DNA of 64,000 nucleotides from Epiperipatus broadwayi. Lineage: Eukaryota > Onychophora > Udeonychophora > Euonychophora > Peripatidae. Every line of letters starts with the position of its first letter. The first letter of the stretch is position 1. Below the pieces are notes generated by a model, which worked only from the letters and a program-made list of their open reading frames with translations, searched no databases and had not been told where the DNA came from. The DNA lies in NCBI GenBank assembly GCA_028023455.1, contig JAQFVV010006295.1, positions 932,001-996,000 of the forward strand. Direction: 5' to 3'. This document shows, piece after piece, positions 24,552 through 37,091 of this stretch. Position numbers and translations under genes: made by a program.

Positions 24552-24631
24552 GTTGTATTGGAAGGAGAAAGAAAATTATAGTTGGAATAAAAACAAGTTT
24601 TAAAAAGAAAAGGAATGTTGAATTTATATAT

Positions 24632-24941
24632 TTATTATCATGGAGCTATAATTTAAAAAGAAAAAGAAGTGAAAAGATGTGTATATAATTATAATAATAA
24701 TGCACCAGCACACCTCAATGAAAACATTTCTCCAAGGAAAATGTTTTTGCAGACTTTGAAGAATTGAAGAAAAAAATGATGGATATAATAAAAGGCATCA
24801 CTTAGCAAGAGTTTTAGGACTGCTTTGAAAAATGGAAAATGTTGTATTGCATTGCATCTAATGGGATAGTACTTTGAAGGAGAGTTAAATTGCAACACTT
24901 AAAAATAAATCCACAATTTTTTATTACAAAACACTCCCTCA
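24632..24941 (+). pseudogene. Mariner-like transposon copy B, 3' part
   Basis: Continues copy B after the palindrome. The plus strand reads NNNAPAHLNENIS near 24695-24733, which corresponds to the HHDNAPAH block around the second catalytic aspartate (aspartate lost), then FADFEELKKKMMDIIKGIT and a decayed C-terminal block of the DCFEKWK / CIASNG type, as in mariner families often annotated GVQW3-like. It ends in a terminal-repeat-like sequence near 24930-24941. The residue order across 21688/24632 is what shows that one transposon was split. Confidence 0.6.
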
Positions 24942-26932
24942 GTAATATATAATGTGTTCTTTTAATTATTTTTAAATACATATTAAAAGGTACTAACTAT
25001 ATGATTATATATTGTAACAGTCAAAATCCGTCAATCTCCCTAACAGACTGCCGAATTTAAACCCCAGACATGGAACTCAACATTAGGAATGGTTGCCTCT
25101 CAGAAATCCCAAGTTTGCATCCAAAATCCAAGCTCCACAACACCATTTATGTGATAATGCATCTGATGTTACTAATAGTATAATTTCTTGCTGGTGCCAG
25201 TAGTCAGGGAGAAACAAGAGACTCTAAAATTAAAATAGCCCTAGGTTCATCTAAAAATACCTTATAGATATGCCAAAGATAAGCCTAATATGGGTATGTA
25301 ACTTAGATTGCACTCTGGATAAATAAACAAAATAATTATTTAATTACTACACTATTTATTGACACATATAAAGTTATAAAGTATGTCCACCAGATTTGAT
25401 AGCAAAATAAATCAACATATATATTTGTACTTCTTACTTGAGTTATTTTATATTATAATGTGTCTATTATATTAAAAGATAAATATGTGCGAGCTATGCA
25501 AAGTATTAAAGCAATTTAAACAACTAATTTAAACGTGAACAGGGAATCTTAAATTAGTAAGAGTGAAGCTCGCGCGAATGTTGATTCTAATTCTGAGATA
25601 AAGCTATGCTGCACATTACTGGGATTCATCTAATCAAATGTAATATATGCGGTGGTGCTAGTGAGATAAAGGGTGAAGGATGGAGTACAATCTTGGAATC
25701 GTGGCTTTACCAGAAAACAAGTAAATAAAACTAAATTTGAAGTTTGGATAAGCATTTTGCCCTTAAAATCCGGGACATCTCTAGTCCTTACACAGCCCAA
25801 ACCTGGCCCACACCCAGGAGCTTTGTGGCCATGGGGACGAATGTGAATAAATTCCCCAATGAGGCTATTATGTCACACTCTAATGGGAATTGCGGAGTAA
25901 AACAGGGACACAGACTCAGCTGTCGATGAACTTGGGAAAAGTAAAGTGAATTTAATACTCCAGCATGTTCACCAGCAACACACAATTTAATTTTAAAATG
26001 TATATAAAAAGGGCGGTTCACAAAAAAAGGCAGAATAACTCGCTCTTAAATTAGAAGATTTCTTTACGCAACTCACATAGACTTGAAAGAATAAATTTAA
26101 AATCACATTATAATAAGGCATTTAAAATCAAACGTTATATATATAATAGGTAACCCAAGTAGAAGAAGTGTAACATGCATTAAGGAATGATTAAATAAAT
26201 ACACACGATAAATACATAATATGAAGTACATTATTAAAGATAGCTATAGCTTAAGGTTTACGAGATCTCGGGTTACATTTTAATTACCTCACTTTGCAAG
26301 GGCAGTCCATAAGCATTTCCCAAAATTTAAATAGAGTTCTTGAGCAAACTTTTGGTTCACCTCTGTGATCACAGATTTTACGAGCAGCATAATTCAGTAT
26401 GTTTCACAATACAGCTTCCATGAGCAGCTTTACTTCTGATGGTTTAGTCAGCATTTTAAAGCACAATTACAGGACTTCGGATGGAGAATGATGGTGGTGA
26501 GAAAAGCATTCTGAGGAAAGATGGCCCACTGCCTTTTACACTGTCATTCTAAAGTTGACCATTACGGGAATTTCTGGACATAGTTTGCTTGTCATAGAGG
26601 ATCCAATAAGGTTATTTCTTTGACCAACTTCTTCTTTCTTCAAACTTGTTATTCCAAACTTTAAAACTTGTTTCAAATCTATAACTCAGATTTTAGGTAA
26701 CTAAAATCTATATTAATACATTTAAAACTTGTCTCTTGGGATAACTACAACTTATATATTCTTATCACAAAATCAGCCTTATTTATACTCCCGCATTATA
26801 CAATCACTTTTTTGCCATGTGGTAATGAAATCCATTACTTAAAATTTATTAATTAGATTAGATACCGAAGAATGCACTTTTAATTAAAATTTATTATACA
26901 CACATTACCAGATATTCTGATTCACTTTATTT
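24942..26932. other. Unassigned, somewhat GC-richer stretch
   Basis: About 2 kb with more C+G than its surroundings and no convincing coding frame. A possible solo LTR of about 405 bp lies at 25013-25417: it starts TGTAACAG, ends CAACA, and is flanked by tatat on both sides, but that flank is weak evidence in AT-rich DNA. ORFs at 25744-26021 are short and overlap on opposite strands. Confidence 0.3.
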
Positions 26933-26940
26933 AATTAAAA

Positions 26941-28592
26941 GGTAAAAGCCTGAAATCCGGGCACGGCCGCTTGGGGCATTGTTTACATGTCAAAACACAT
27001 AAAAATGCTGTTTGCAGCGGCCGCGACCTATACAGGCTAAGACAACATTTACGTATTGTATTAACCCATTAGCTAGGCCGCTTTACATGACATTGCACAA
27101 AAATATTATGGCCTGTTTTGTGCTTCGAAGCTATTTACGCATATTCGTTGTATTCATAGCTGATTACCGTATCGCTTGAGGGTGTTGAAATTTCAAGGCG
27201 GTACAACTTTTTCAAATCTCCGTAATAGAGTAATGTCATTTCGATTTAAAAAATGTTAATTATTAATAATTGGCATATGGTCCCCACCCTTCTCTAAAAA
27301 AAGGTTACTATGTAAAAAAATTGGCAAAGTGTATGTTCGAACAGGCTTCGACAAAGCTCACACGCTAAGTCACATTTCACCCTGAAAAATATTTGAGAAC
27401 ACTAAAAGGTCTGAGACGAACATGCAATTTTGAAACTTTTCTGCAGAATTGCCGAGTACAGAAAGTGTGTGAGATTGTGTCCTTTTTTTCAGGCACATAA
27501 TGTCCACTTTTTATTACAGCAATAAAAGAATAAATAATTTAAAAAAGGTCCAAAGTTTGTGTCCTTTTTTTTTTCATTTCATTTCATTAGAAATTGACAA
27601 GTATTTGGATTCAATTTTTTGCAGCCGGGGGTTAAAATAAATGATGATTTTGGTGTGGACTTTTTGTTAATAATAACAAATTACGAATTCCACCCACTCC
27701 CAAAAGCAGTTTCTTGTAGAAAGCCAAAAAAAAAAAAAAGTAATTCAAACGAAATAGAAATCAAAGTAAAAAGTTGTTTAAAAAAAAATCAGTAAATTCT
27801 TGACTTTTTGTTTACAATTATTTTTGCGAGTGTGGGAGTGGGTGTTTGAAAACAATTTTTTAATCGGCAAAAACACAAAAGTAAATTTTGATTTAATAAT
27901 AAGAAAAACAATTACATGAACCAAAACTGAAATCAAAATTTGAAACAAGTCCCAAAGTTGATTCTTTTTTTTCAGTGCTGTTAAAATAATTGACTATTTT
28001 GGTTGACTTTTTGTTAATAATAACAGTACGAAATCCCACCCCCACCCTCCGCTCAAAAAGCTGTTTCTTGTAATAGGCCAAAAAAAAAAAAGGCTAATTC
28101 AAACATAATATAAATCAAAGTGAAAACAATTTATGTTTAAAAAAAAAGTAAAATTAATAATAAGAAAAACCATTTAGTCAAGCCAAAAAAAAAAAAAGCA
28201 AAAAAGGTAGAATTAAGTTCTAAACAAGTCGCAAATAAATGTATTCTATTTTTTCCATGGTGGGAGATTCAAACAAATTTTTGACGTCGGGTCCAAACTT
28301 TTAAAATGATCAAAAGAAAAAATAAAATTAGCAAAATTTGTTGAAAAAATGTCAGGTTCCAAAAAAACCCCACAAAAAGTAACGAAAATGAATATCAAAA
28401 TTTGTTTAATAATAAAGAAATCATGTTCTAAATGAAATAAAAATTATTCGTTTAATCAATATTAAAAAAAAAAAAAACCTTGTTGTCTAAAAAAAAAAGA
28501 AAAAGTTGCGTTGGCCCGGTAACGTTATATTTTATTGATTTTGTCTAGCATCAATGCTCCAAGCAGCTTTGCCCGGATTTCAGGCTTTTACC
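26941..28592. mobile_element. Unassigned non-autonomous DNA transposon with 44-bp TIRs
   Basis: The 5' end GGTAAAAGCCTGAAATCCGG and the 3' end are inverted copies: the first 23 bp match perfectly and about 44 bp match with around four mismatches. Both ends are flanked by AATTAAAA (26933-26940 and 28593-28600), an exact 8-bp target duplication. The 1652-bp interior has no transposase frame. It is rich in A and T homopolymers and carries a direct repeat of about 147 bp (27632-27776 and 27981-28128). The 8-bp duplication with GG...CC ends does not fit hAT (CA...TG ends); MULE, Merlin or KDZ groups are possible but unproven. Confidence 0.8.
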
Positions 28593-28600
28593 AATTAAAA

Positions 28601-30880
28601 TTTGCTCGTTAAACTGTTATCTTATAATTAATTAGAAAAAATCTACTAGTGAAACTAGTGTAAACAGTTTAAAATTGGTCACTATTGCTCTCTTTCCCCA
28701 CCCTCATTGATTTTTTAAAAAGAAAATGGCCTAATTCTAAAATCTATGATATAAAATCTACTTAAAACTTATTTTCAAAATCTTAATGTTTAAGTCTATT
28801 TACAAGTGATATTATTTTATTAAATGGTAACAAAACCTTTATTAAATGAAAATTTAAAACAAAATGAAGATAATATCCCTTAAGTAAACAGATCCAAACA
28901 GCAACTTTATAACTAAAATATTATTTTACTTAATGTTTTAAAATATATTATTTTACTCAAAGTTTTAAATCTATTATCGCAAAATGTGGGTAAATGAGGT
29001 GACCTACTTTTGTTGTATATATACTCAACGGTTTGAAAATAAAACCGTTAAGAGAATTTAATTGTTATAAAACCCATGGGTATCTTATTAGAATATAAAT
29101 TTACATGAGATTTCGGTAAATATATGCATCACACACACTACAATAAAATTAAGATTTGAAATAGGGTATGAGGATAAATAAGAGGAAAGGAAGGTGAAAC
29201 TAAGATTTGCAGGGCATATCTTACTGTTTCAATATGTTTGAATATTATAGCTCAGATGAAGACAAATGGTCAGTCAAAACCATTATATTTTAAAGAAATA
29301 AATCACATTGTAAAAAGTGATCATAGAAAATGTATTTAATAAGTATTGTATAAATAAACAGTGCCTGATGAAGAATACTTGCTGCTGCACTGTAGGAAAG
29401 AATGTTGGTTCATTGAAGACTATGTCCTATTCCAATGCAACAGTTTTTTCTATCTCTCTTTTCCTTCATTAGTCACTAAGTTAGTATAGGATCTGGTCTT
29501 CATGAGCCTCTAAAGCTGTGTGATTATGTTTTTGTGCAACCACATTTTTATCTTCTAACTACATGCAGAGCATTTCTGACTCCCAATTTATTCTAGCCAC
29601 AATCCCTTGAGAATTAAGAAAGTGTTGATAGGAAAACACTTAGTCGGGTGACATATCTTGCCTGAGGCAGTATAGTCACTATTAAGTTACTTTGGAGTTG
29701 GATTTGAGACAGGAATTTTGGCTGGCAAAGATTGTATGTTTAGGCAGACTCTGAAAGTAGAATGTATGGACATTATTTGATACAAACATTTATTAAAGAC
29801 TAGAACAGAAGACAGCATTGGTGACTAAGAAGCTGTATAAGATTTAAGATCAATATAGCTGCTATTAATGAAATTCATCTTTCAGAAAAATGAAGTTTAA
29901 TACAAAGCTATATAGCTGCAAGATTTTTTGGAAGACAGACCAGTCATTGAAAAGAAAATGCCTGGTGTTAGATTTGCTATAAAATCTCAATTTAGTATCT
30001 TCTAGTCTGAGAATTCCTGGTTGTATCAATAAAACTATAATAGTATTAAAATTTGTTTCAAAATGATAGGTACTCATATTTTAACATTAAAGCTTTTATT
30101 CCTAATTAAATAACTTTGTTAGAGCAATAATATTAAAAGATCACTTTTTTTTAGAGATATAATGCATATATTGTTATAGATAGTATAGACTTTAACAAAC
30201 ATTGTTGGAAATAATGGTATTCGTTGGTTTTTATAATTTCAAATGGTCTGTTGTTATTGAAATTTTGCACTACAAATCAACTGATTATCATAAACACTTA
30301 GTTTAATCAGAGAAATCACTTTAAAAAAAAAACATGGAAGCATCCATGCTCAAAACAATCGCATTTAATAGATTACATTGTAGTTAGGAGTCAAAATACA
30401 AGAAAAGTTCATATGTGAATGCTTAAAAATACAGATTGTTAGACAACACAGATTATTATGCTCCATGATTAAAATGAAAATTGTATTAGTAGTAGGTCTT
30501 ATTTTAATGATACAGGAAAGTTGATGTTCATTTTTTTAAGAAGTATCTACTATACATACTAAATATTAGACACTAAAATTGCTAATTTGGATCTGAGGAA
30601 TGATTTGATTAAAAGGAAATATGACATTTTCTGCTTGATAGAATAATAAATGTGGGACTTCATATTAAATATAGAGATTTAAAGTCAAAAGTTCAAGGAC
30701 TGAAATCGTAAAAATATTAGTGCATTAAAATGGCAAAGAGATCCTTTATTAATGTATTGAAAACAAAACAGTATAAATCCAGCATGATGACAATAATCAA
30801 AATATCATTGAACACATGGAACTAATATTTTGATCATCTTTTGAATAATGTTACATAAATGACAACTTTTAATACTACAT
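28601..30880. other. Unassigned AT-rich stretch
   Basis: No recognised gene or element. The part nearest 30.8 kb may hold further unrecognisable 5' sequence of the LINE that follows. Confidence 0.35.
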
Positions 30881-31760
30881 CCAATTTAGAAATTGGTCAA
30901 AGATAAGTAATGTCAAACATCTCTTTGTAATGGCAAAAAATACAATGGCTGAAGATTTGGATGGAATTCTCAGAGAAGTTTAAAATATGTTGGTGATGTG
31001 TTAATTTCAAAAATATTGAAAGTTTTTAGGATTATATAGATATAAGAAGATGTAGCACCTGATTTTAAAAATGTTTCTATTGTTCCACTTTTTAAAAATA
31101 AAGGGAATAGTCAAGATTGAAGTAATTATCATGGAAGGTCATTATTATTCACTACAGGAAAGTATTTTCTTGAATAGGTTGCTTCACATGTCTCATAGAA
31201 ACTGATTATCAGAGACTTGGTATGACTTTAGAGAATTAAGAAGCATTGCAGACATGTGTTTTGTTGCTGGGCAAATGCAAGAAAAGTTATCTGAAACCAA
31301 AAAGGGATTTATATATTGCTTTTATTGATTTGGTCAAGGCAATTTACTCAATTAATCAAATGAAATTAGTTGATTGTCTACCAAAATTTATCCATATTAT
31401 ACAGTTTTTATCTGAGTAATGAGTACAGATGGAATAGTTTATGATCAGATTAATGAAACAGGGATGGAGATGAAATACATGTTTCATGGTGGAATTTTTG
31501 ATTTGAATAAATTAAAAGTCAAACGAGAAGCTCATTTTATTAGATTCTGGATTTACAATATGCTGATGAATGTGCCACTTTTCTCCTTTCTTAAGATGAT
31601 TTAAAAAAGAAAGTATTTTGAATGCTACACATAATAACTTTTATTTATTAATAAATGATAGAATAAAAATCCCAAGCAACCTTTTCTCTTGTATGATTTA
31701 TCAATATGAAAATGTATATCAATTTAAATATCCAGTAGTTTTTTTTTTTTAAGTAGAAAA
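30880..31760 (+). pseudogene. Decayed LINE reverse transcriptase (BovB/RTE-like invertebrate type)
   Basis: Plus-strand frames with several shifts and stops show RT blocks in order: DFKNVSIVPLFKNKGN (about 31060-31110), a decayed SNYRGISLL equivalent, a QMQEKLSETK region (about 31275-31300), then YIAFIDLVKA (about 31313-31340), the motif holding the first catalytic aspartate, then KLVDCLPKFIHIIQF, and after 31430 a segment with GGIFDLNKLKVK that matches the region before the YADD box. The YADD box itself is lost. The residue pattern is that of LINEs often annotated as craniofacial-development-protein-2-like in animal genomes. Confidence 0.55.
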
Positions 31761-31764
31761 TTGA

Positions 31765-34700
31765 ACTTCAATGCATTTTATGTGCAGCTACTACTTTTGA
31801 CCAATTAAAAAGCAGACTACTGCACATAAATTAGTTATATGTAGAAATTAATATTTTAGTCCATTTCCTGTATAGAAATAAGATTTATACACACTGCCAA
31901 TGCCACATAGAAGTTTTAGAAAAATTTCATTTAAAGACATTCTATAAAATTTTAAAAATATGAACACAAAATTAATCTTCTATGGGTTGAATATGTACAA
32001 TACATGGGCAATGTAAGGTTTTCTGATAGAGTGTATACTGATGAACTAGAGCATGAGTAAACCCCATATATTTTTTAAGCAAGTGCAGTATTGATTGTTT
32101 CAATTGGGAAGATATGACAGAGAGTAGAATATATTGGAGAGTTGCAATTTTGAAATATTTCAGAAAGAATCTGTGATTCACTAATTGGTTTGCATCTCTA
32201 TAGCAGGTTTTTTACCTTGAAATTGGAATGGTTATGCTCATTTATAAATGGTTACATGTATTACTTATCAAAAATAACATTGTCTTATATGTAAACATAC
32301 TGTATATATTTTAATAATAAACCTATTTTACTAATTTCAATGCCCATGTTGAAACCACAATATTGAAGCTGCTATTCTGTTTAATCACAATTTGTTAAAA
32401 TAAAGCATGCAATAAAAAATAAAGAATTTCATGTGATCAGTGTTTTTTTTTTTGTAATTATCTAACAAGCAACACTTTTAATTTATTTGTTGCAACTGAG
32501 ATATCACATTTTGTCCAATTCAGTCACCATTTTATTTATTAAAAAATTGCAGTCCAGTTAAATAAAAATCAAATTATAAAATATAATGTATAGTACATAT
32601 TTTGGAATTTACTTTTGAAGTATTATTATTAGTTTTTTAACTTTTTTTTTTTTTTTTGGATTTCCATTGAACATGCAAAATTATTACAATTTTATTTACC
32701 CTTCAACAGTATTTGCCTCAGTTAACAGTCATTTAATTTTTAATCATATATTTATGTAAAGAAAAAAAATCATTTGAAGGTAGAATTACTTAGAAACAAA
32801 ACATTTTCATTCATAATTGTAAATTTCTTATTTTTAGTGGGAATTCCTTTTTTTGTCAGACATCTTTGATTCAATTTGACAAAAATTTGTAAAAAAATAT
32901 ATTTAAAACTTTATAATTATTGTGAGTATTTGTTAATAATGCAGACATTTTTTGTTTAATGGAGAAAAAATTAAACTTTACTTTTTATGAAAATATATAG
33001 CTGGGATTTGGAGCTTTATTACTACTTCTGTGTTATATAATATTGTATGTATTTGTTGGTTGTCTTAAAATCCTTTTAATGGATGTAGTAATTGTTTAAG
33101 AATATATGCTAAGCCTTGAAGGTGATAATGAAATGGAAACCATATACAAAATAATTTTAAAATAATATAAAAAAAAATGTATAATGGTAATTAGCGATTG
33201 AATGTTATAATGGTCAGAGAAGGAATAGTAAAAAGGTAGACATTTTTATATGGAAAAAGGAAGCTACATTTAAACAGAGATGGAATCACTTGGAGTCAAA
33301 CATAAAGAATATCAAAATAATTGTATTATAAAAATTAAAAAAAAAAGCGAAAAGATGCATTTTATTGTCAAATATGAAGACAAAAATGATAGTGACAGAG
33401 GTAGCACCTGATTTTAAAAATTATCTTGAATTTATAGAAATCATTGGTAATTTTTATCTCTTTAGAACCATATTAATATCATATGATGCAACAGTCAAGA
33501 ATAGATTGACATTGGACAGAATTGCAATGAAAATCTTAAAAAAAATCTTTTGTGAAAGAACTTATTTTTAAAAATGAAAGTCATAACTGATTTAACTTAT
33601 TTTTAGCCAGTTGTTATAAGAATTTTTTTTTTTAATGAATTTTAACCTTTTCTAATTATTGATAATCTAGTGGTATTGCCAGTACAGCTTGAGATGCAAA
33701 TGATCATGTTCAACTTTTCTTATTTTGTTAGTGTAATTTATTAGAAAAGTTGAGTGTGAGAGAAGAAAATTATGACCAAGAATTTGATGGAAGGACTCCA
33801 TATCAGTAATGAATATACCAATAAAGAGACGAAAGAACCAAACAGATATTGAGTATTTGTGGTGAAATGCATTTTAATGATTGATGGGAATTGAGACTGA
33901 TAACATTTAATAATAGAAAAAGAACTATACAATATTTAAAATGGATGGAAATGAATAAAATTGAAGGTGTGATGTAAAGTGAAGGACCAGAAGTATTAGC
34001 ACATTTTCAACAACTTCCATCATATAATGGATTAGTAACATCTGAAAATAATAATAATGATGTATGATTTGTCATCAACATTAATTAACTATTGCTTTAG
34101 ACACATTTAATAATTTTATACGTATTCGCCCAATATAATATTATCAAAACATTTGTTCTATGCAAAGTTGTTTAATATATTCTAATTGGGATGGGGGATA
34201 CACTTTAAAATTAAAACATGCTTTATCAATTTACATGCTCTTCTGACATTGAAATTAATTTTTTGATTATTATTATATTGTTCAAACTAATTTGAAAAAA
34301 AAAAAACATATATTAATGTAGATAATTATATATTTTCTCTTGCTATTTTGTAGAGATTATTTTTTATCTGATTGTTTTTGTTGTTGATAATATATTCTTA
34401 TATATAGAAAATAGATGATATGTAAATATAATTGGAGAATTAAAGCAATGGGGTGGAGGATGGGAGCGTGATAATAAATGCCAAAGAAAGAAAAGTTTTT
34501 CAAAGAGGAAATTAATGTGATGTAGATGAAGAGATATAATTGTTTAAAATTTTGAATAACCAAAAAGATTATTTGGGCGATTGGTAAATAAAATGGATAA
34601 ATGATAAAAAAAAGGGGAAACGGACTAATAAAAGAAATTCTCAATGTTAATATAATAAATATAATGTAGCAAGAATTTTGTAGGAATTTCAATACCAGGC

Positions 34701-35260
34701 TTAATACATACATAGTAATGATTCATTGTACGTTTGTAAAATAATATTCTAAAGAGAATTCTAAGAGAAATACGATGACATATTTTGAATGCTGACATAT
34801 GAAACAATTCAAAGACTGATAGGATGGTCAAATTTTTACACAAAAGATATAAAAATTCAAGTTTATAAGAGCTTATGGATGGTAATAGAATAATTAAAAT
34901 AGTTTTCAATTGGTTTTGAAAAAAAAAAAACAAGCAATAAGGTGGGTGAGAAAGATAGTGGGATATGCTAAAAAATTGAATTAAAATTTTATGACAGTTT
35001 ATCTATAAAAAAATGGGATGAATAAGTTATGAATCCTGTTCATTGTCCCAATACTAAAGATTAAAACAGGAGATATTTTGTTAAATAAAAGGTAGAGGGT
35101 TAAAGAGATAACAGATATGAAAAACAGATAAAAGTTTGAATGTACAATTCAGCCACAAATTATTACAACTCCCCTCATATACAACTTATATAGCATGAAA
35201 TAGCTCATGTTTTGTTGATAAGTCTTGATTATACTACAAGAAGTATTATTTATTGTATTT
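31765..35260. other. Unassigned AT-rich stretch
   Basis: Apart from the possible LINE scrap at 33365-33571, nothing recognisable. The minus-strand ORFs at 34357-34933 are rich in Ile, Leu and Phe but overlap each other in different frames and look like translated AT-rich DNA. Confidence 0.35.
33365..33571 (+). pseudogene. Possible LINE C-terminal RT scrap
   Basis: A 68-codon frame contains LEFIEIIGNFYLFRTILIS and later a KNRLTLDRIAMKIL segment. This loosely resembles the post-catalytic FxYLGSxIS ... EIxxRI block of RTE/BovB-type LINEs, and it has the same orientation as the fragment at 30.9-31.8 kb. The similarity is weak. Confidence 0.2.
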
Positions 35261-35263
35261 TTC

Positions 35264-36598
35264 AATCATCATCATCAACCATTATCAATCTACTGCAGGA
35301 TGATCTCTCCAAGTTCAACCCATCTTCTCCGATCTTTAGCTTCTCTTCTCCACATTACCTCTGTACACTTTCATATTTCATCTATCCATCTTACATGTGG
35401 TCTCTTTCTGGATCTTTTACAATCTCTTGGAATCCAGTTTAAAATATCAATTGTCCATTTATTATCATCTCTTTTAGCAATATGTCCAACCCAACTTCAC
35501 TTCAGTCTTTTAACTTTTTTAATGAAGTTAGTAACACCTGTTTGTTCTCTTATCCATATATTGCATTTTCAATGTCTTCTTCTTACTCCCAACATGCATC
35601 TCTCCATACTTCTTTCAGTGGTTTGAAGTCTATTGCTCTTCTATTAAGTGTCCAAGTCTCAGATCCATAAGTAAGAACTTGTAAAACACATTTATTAAAA
35701 ACCTTCCTTTTCAAACACATAGGCATATTTTCTTTTAGGGTCATGTTATTTCCATTAAAAGCAATCCAATGAAGTTTAATTCTAAAAATTAATTGTATCC
35801 ATTATGTTTCCATTTGTATTAATAATCTGATCAAGGTATTTGTAGCTGTTAACTTCTTCTAACTCATTATAATCAATCTTTATTTTCATATTTTGAGAAA
35901 AAAATCCATTAAACATTATTTTAGTCTTTTTAACATTTAGCTTTAATCCTACTCTCCTACTTTTATCTGATAACTTCTGCAGCATTTCCTGCAGCTCTAA
36001 AGCATTATTTGGAAAAACAACTACATCATTTGCAAAATCTAAATGACTTAAATAATCTCTATTTATTTTCACTCCTTTAGCTTCCCATTTTAATCCACAA
36101 AATACTTCTTGCAGCACTGCAGTAAAAAGTTTTGGAGATATGGAGTTACCCTGTCTTACACCCTTTTCAAGGTTGACTTTCCTAAGTATCATTATGTAAT
36201 CTAATTGTTGCTGTTGCATTTTTATAAATATTCTTTAAAATATGACAATATCCTGGATGTATACCTCGATGATCCAATGCTTTAATCACTGAAGAAATGT
36301 TTATAGAATCAAATGTCTTTTCATAATCTATAAATCCAAAGCATAATGGCAATTCATATTCATTTGTCCTTTCTATAACTTCTCTCAATACCTGGGTATA
36401 ATCTACTGTACTAAAACCACTTTTAAATCCAGCTTGTTCTCTTGGTTGGTGGAAATCCAATGTTCTCTGTAGATGAGTTGTAATTATCGTGATAAAATTT
36501 TTATATAAAACTGATAAAAGGCTAATAAGTCTGTAATTTCTAATATCTTCTTTATTACCTTTTTAAAATATTAATATTAATACTGAAGCTGGAAATAT
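35264..36598 (-). pseudogene. 5'-truncated RTE-type LINE: RT and 3' end
   Basis: The minus strand reads, in order, a KKGNKEDIRNYR block (about 36560), GFIDYEKTFDSI (first catalytic aspartate, about 36335-36300), GVRQGNSISPKLF (about 36160), then LDFANDVVVF where an active RT has F/YADD: the catalytic box is changed to FAND. The post-catalytic KLNVKKTKIM and YKYLDQIIN follow. A shift occurs near 36185-36200 between two frames. Beyond 35780 the frame decays but still resembles the RTE C-terminal tail, and the element ends in a short (TGATGA)-like run at about 35264-35279, typical for RTE 3' ends. Not active. Confidence 0.75.
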
Positions 36599-37091
36599 AG
36601 TACATATTCCTGCTTCACCTAGTGCCAATGTCATCAGCACTTGTCTGGGTTTGAACCCAATCTTTATTAACTGACACCCATCTCATAATAGGTGGTAGTA
36701 TATTTTAATCAATATTATAATCTAGTATATTTCATTAATCTTATTTTATAATTAAAACTAACCTTTTATATTAGTTTATTTATTTTATATTTGTAAAAAT
36801 GTATATTGTGTTTATTTTATTAAATTGAATTGAATCCTAGATATCTATAAAATGTTACAAATATTTCAAATTCTTTAATAAAGTTCATTTTCTTCAATTA
36901 ATTAGTGGGTAACATTTTATATTTATCTTTTAATCAATGTACACTTGAGAATCAATTATTTAAACAATGTAATATTTTTAAGAAATATTTTGTAAATTTC
37001 TGGTTAAGTTTATGTCAAATATGTTTGAAAGTCATTGTACCAAATTCCTAAAATTTTTCTGAATAAAATCTACAGTTTTGTTAATCTAAAC

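Larger units (their letters stand above)
21689..24631. repeat. Near-perfect 2.9-kb palindrome of two Penelope-like elements
   Basis: Left arm 21689-23137, right arm 23181-24631, about 1.45 kb each, separated by 43 bp (23138-23180). The arms encode proteins identical except for two residues next to the centre (T/S and D/G) and differ otherwise by about single-base indels such as a 7 versus 8 base G/C run in the 3' non-coding part. Each arm is a 5'-truncated PLE; the 3' ends point outwards. The outer flanks differ and are the two halves of one mariner copy, which argues against a simple hairpin artefact. No target duplication is evident. Confidence 0.9.

Noticed and set aside
25013-25417. A possible 405-bp solo LTR starting TGTAACAG, ending CAACA, flanked by tatat
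   Set aside because: A 5-bp tatat flank is common by chance here, and no second copy, primer site or polypurine tract is visible.
34357-34933. Two overlapping minus-strand ORFs of 118 and 102 codons with membrane-like composition
   Set aside because: Their Ile/Leu/Phe richness follows from AT-rich DNA, they overlap in different frames and show no motif.
35212-35670. Three overlapping plus-strand ORFs rich in Ser, Leu and Ile
   Set aside because: They are antisense to the RTE-type LINE 3' region on the minus strand and overlap one another in different frames.
36600-36720. A minus-strand B-box-like GGGTTCAAACCC suggesting a SINE or tRNA
   Set aside because: No convincing A box at the right distance and no tRNA-like fold; it adjoins the truncated LINE but cannot be classified.
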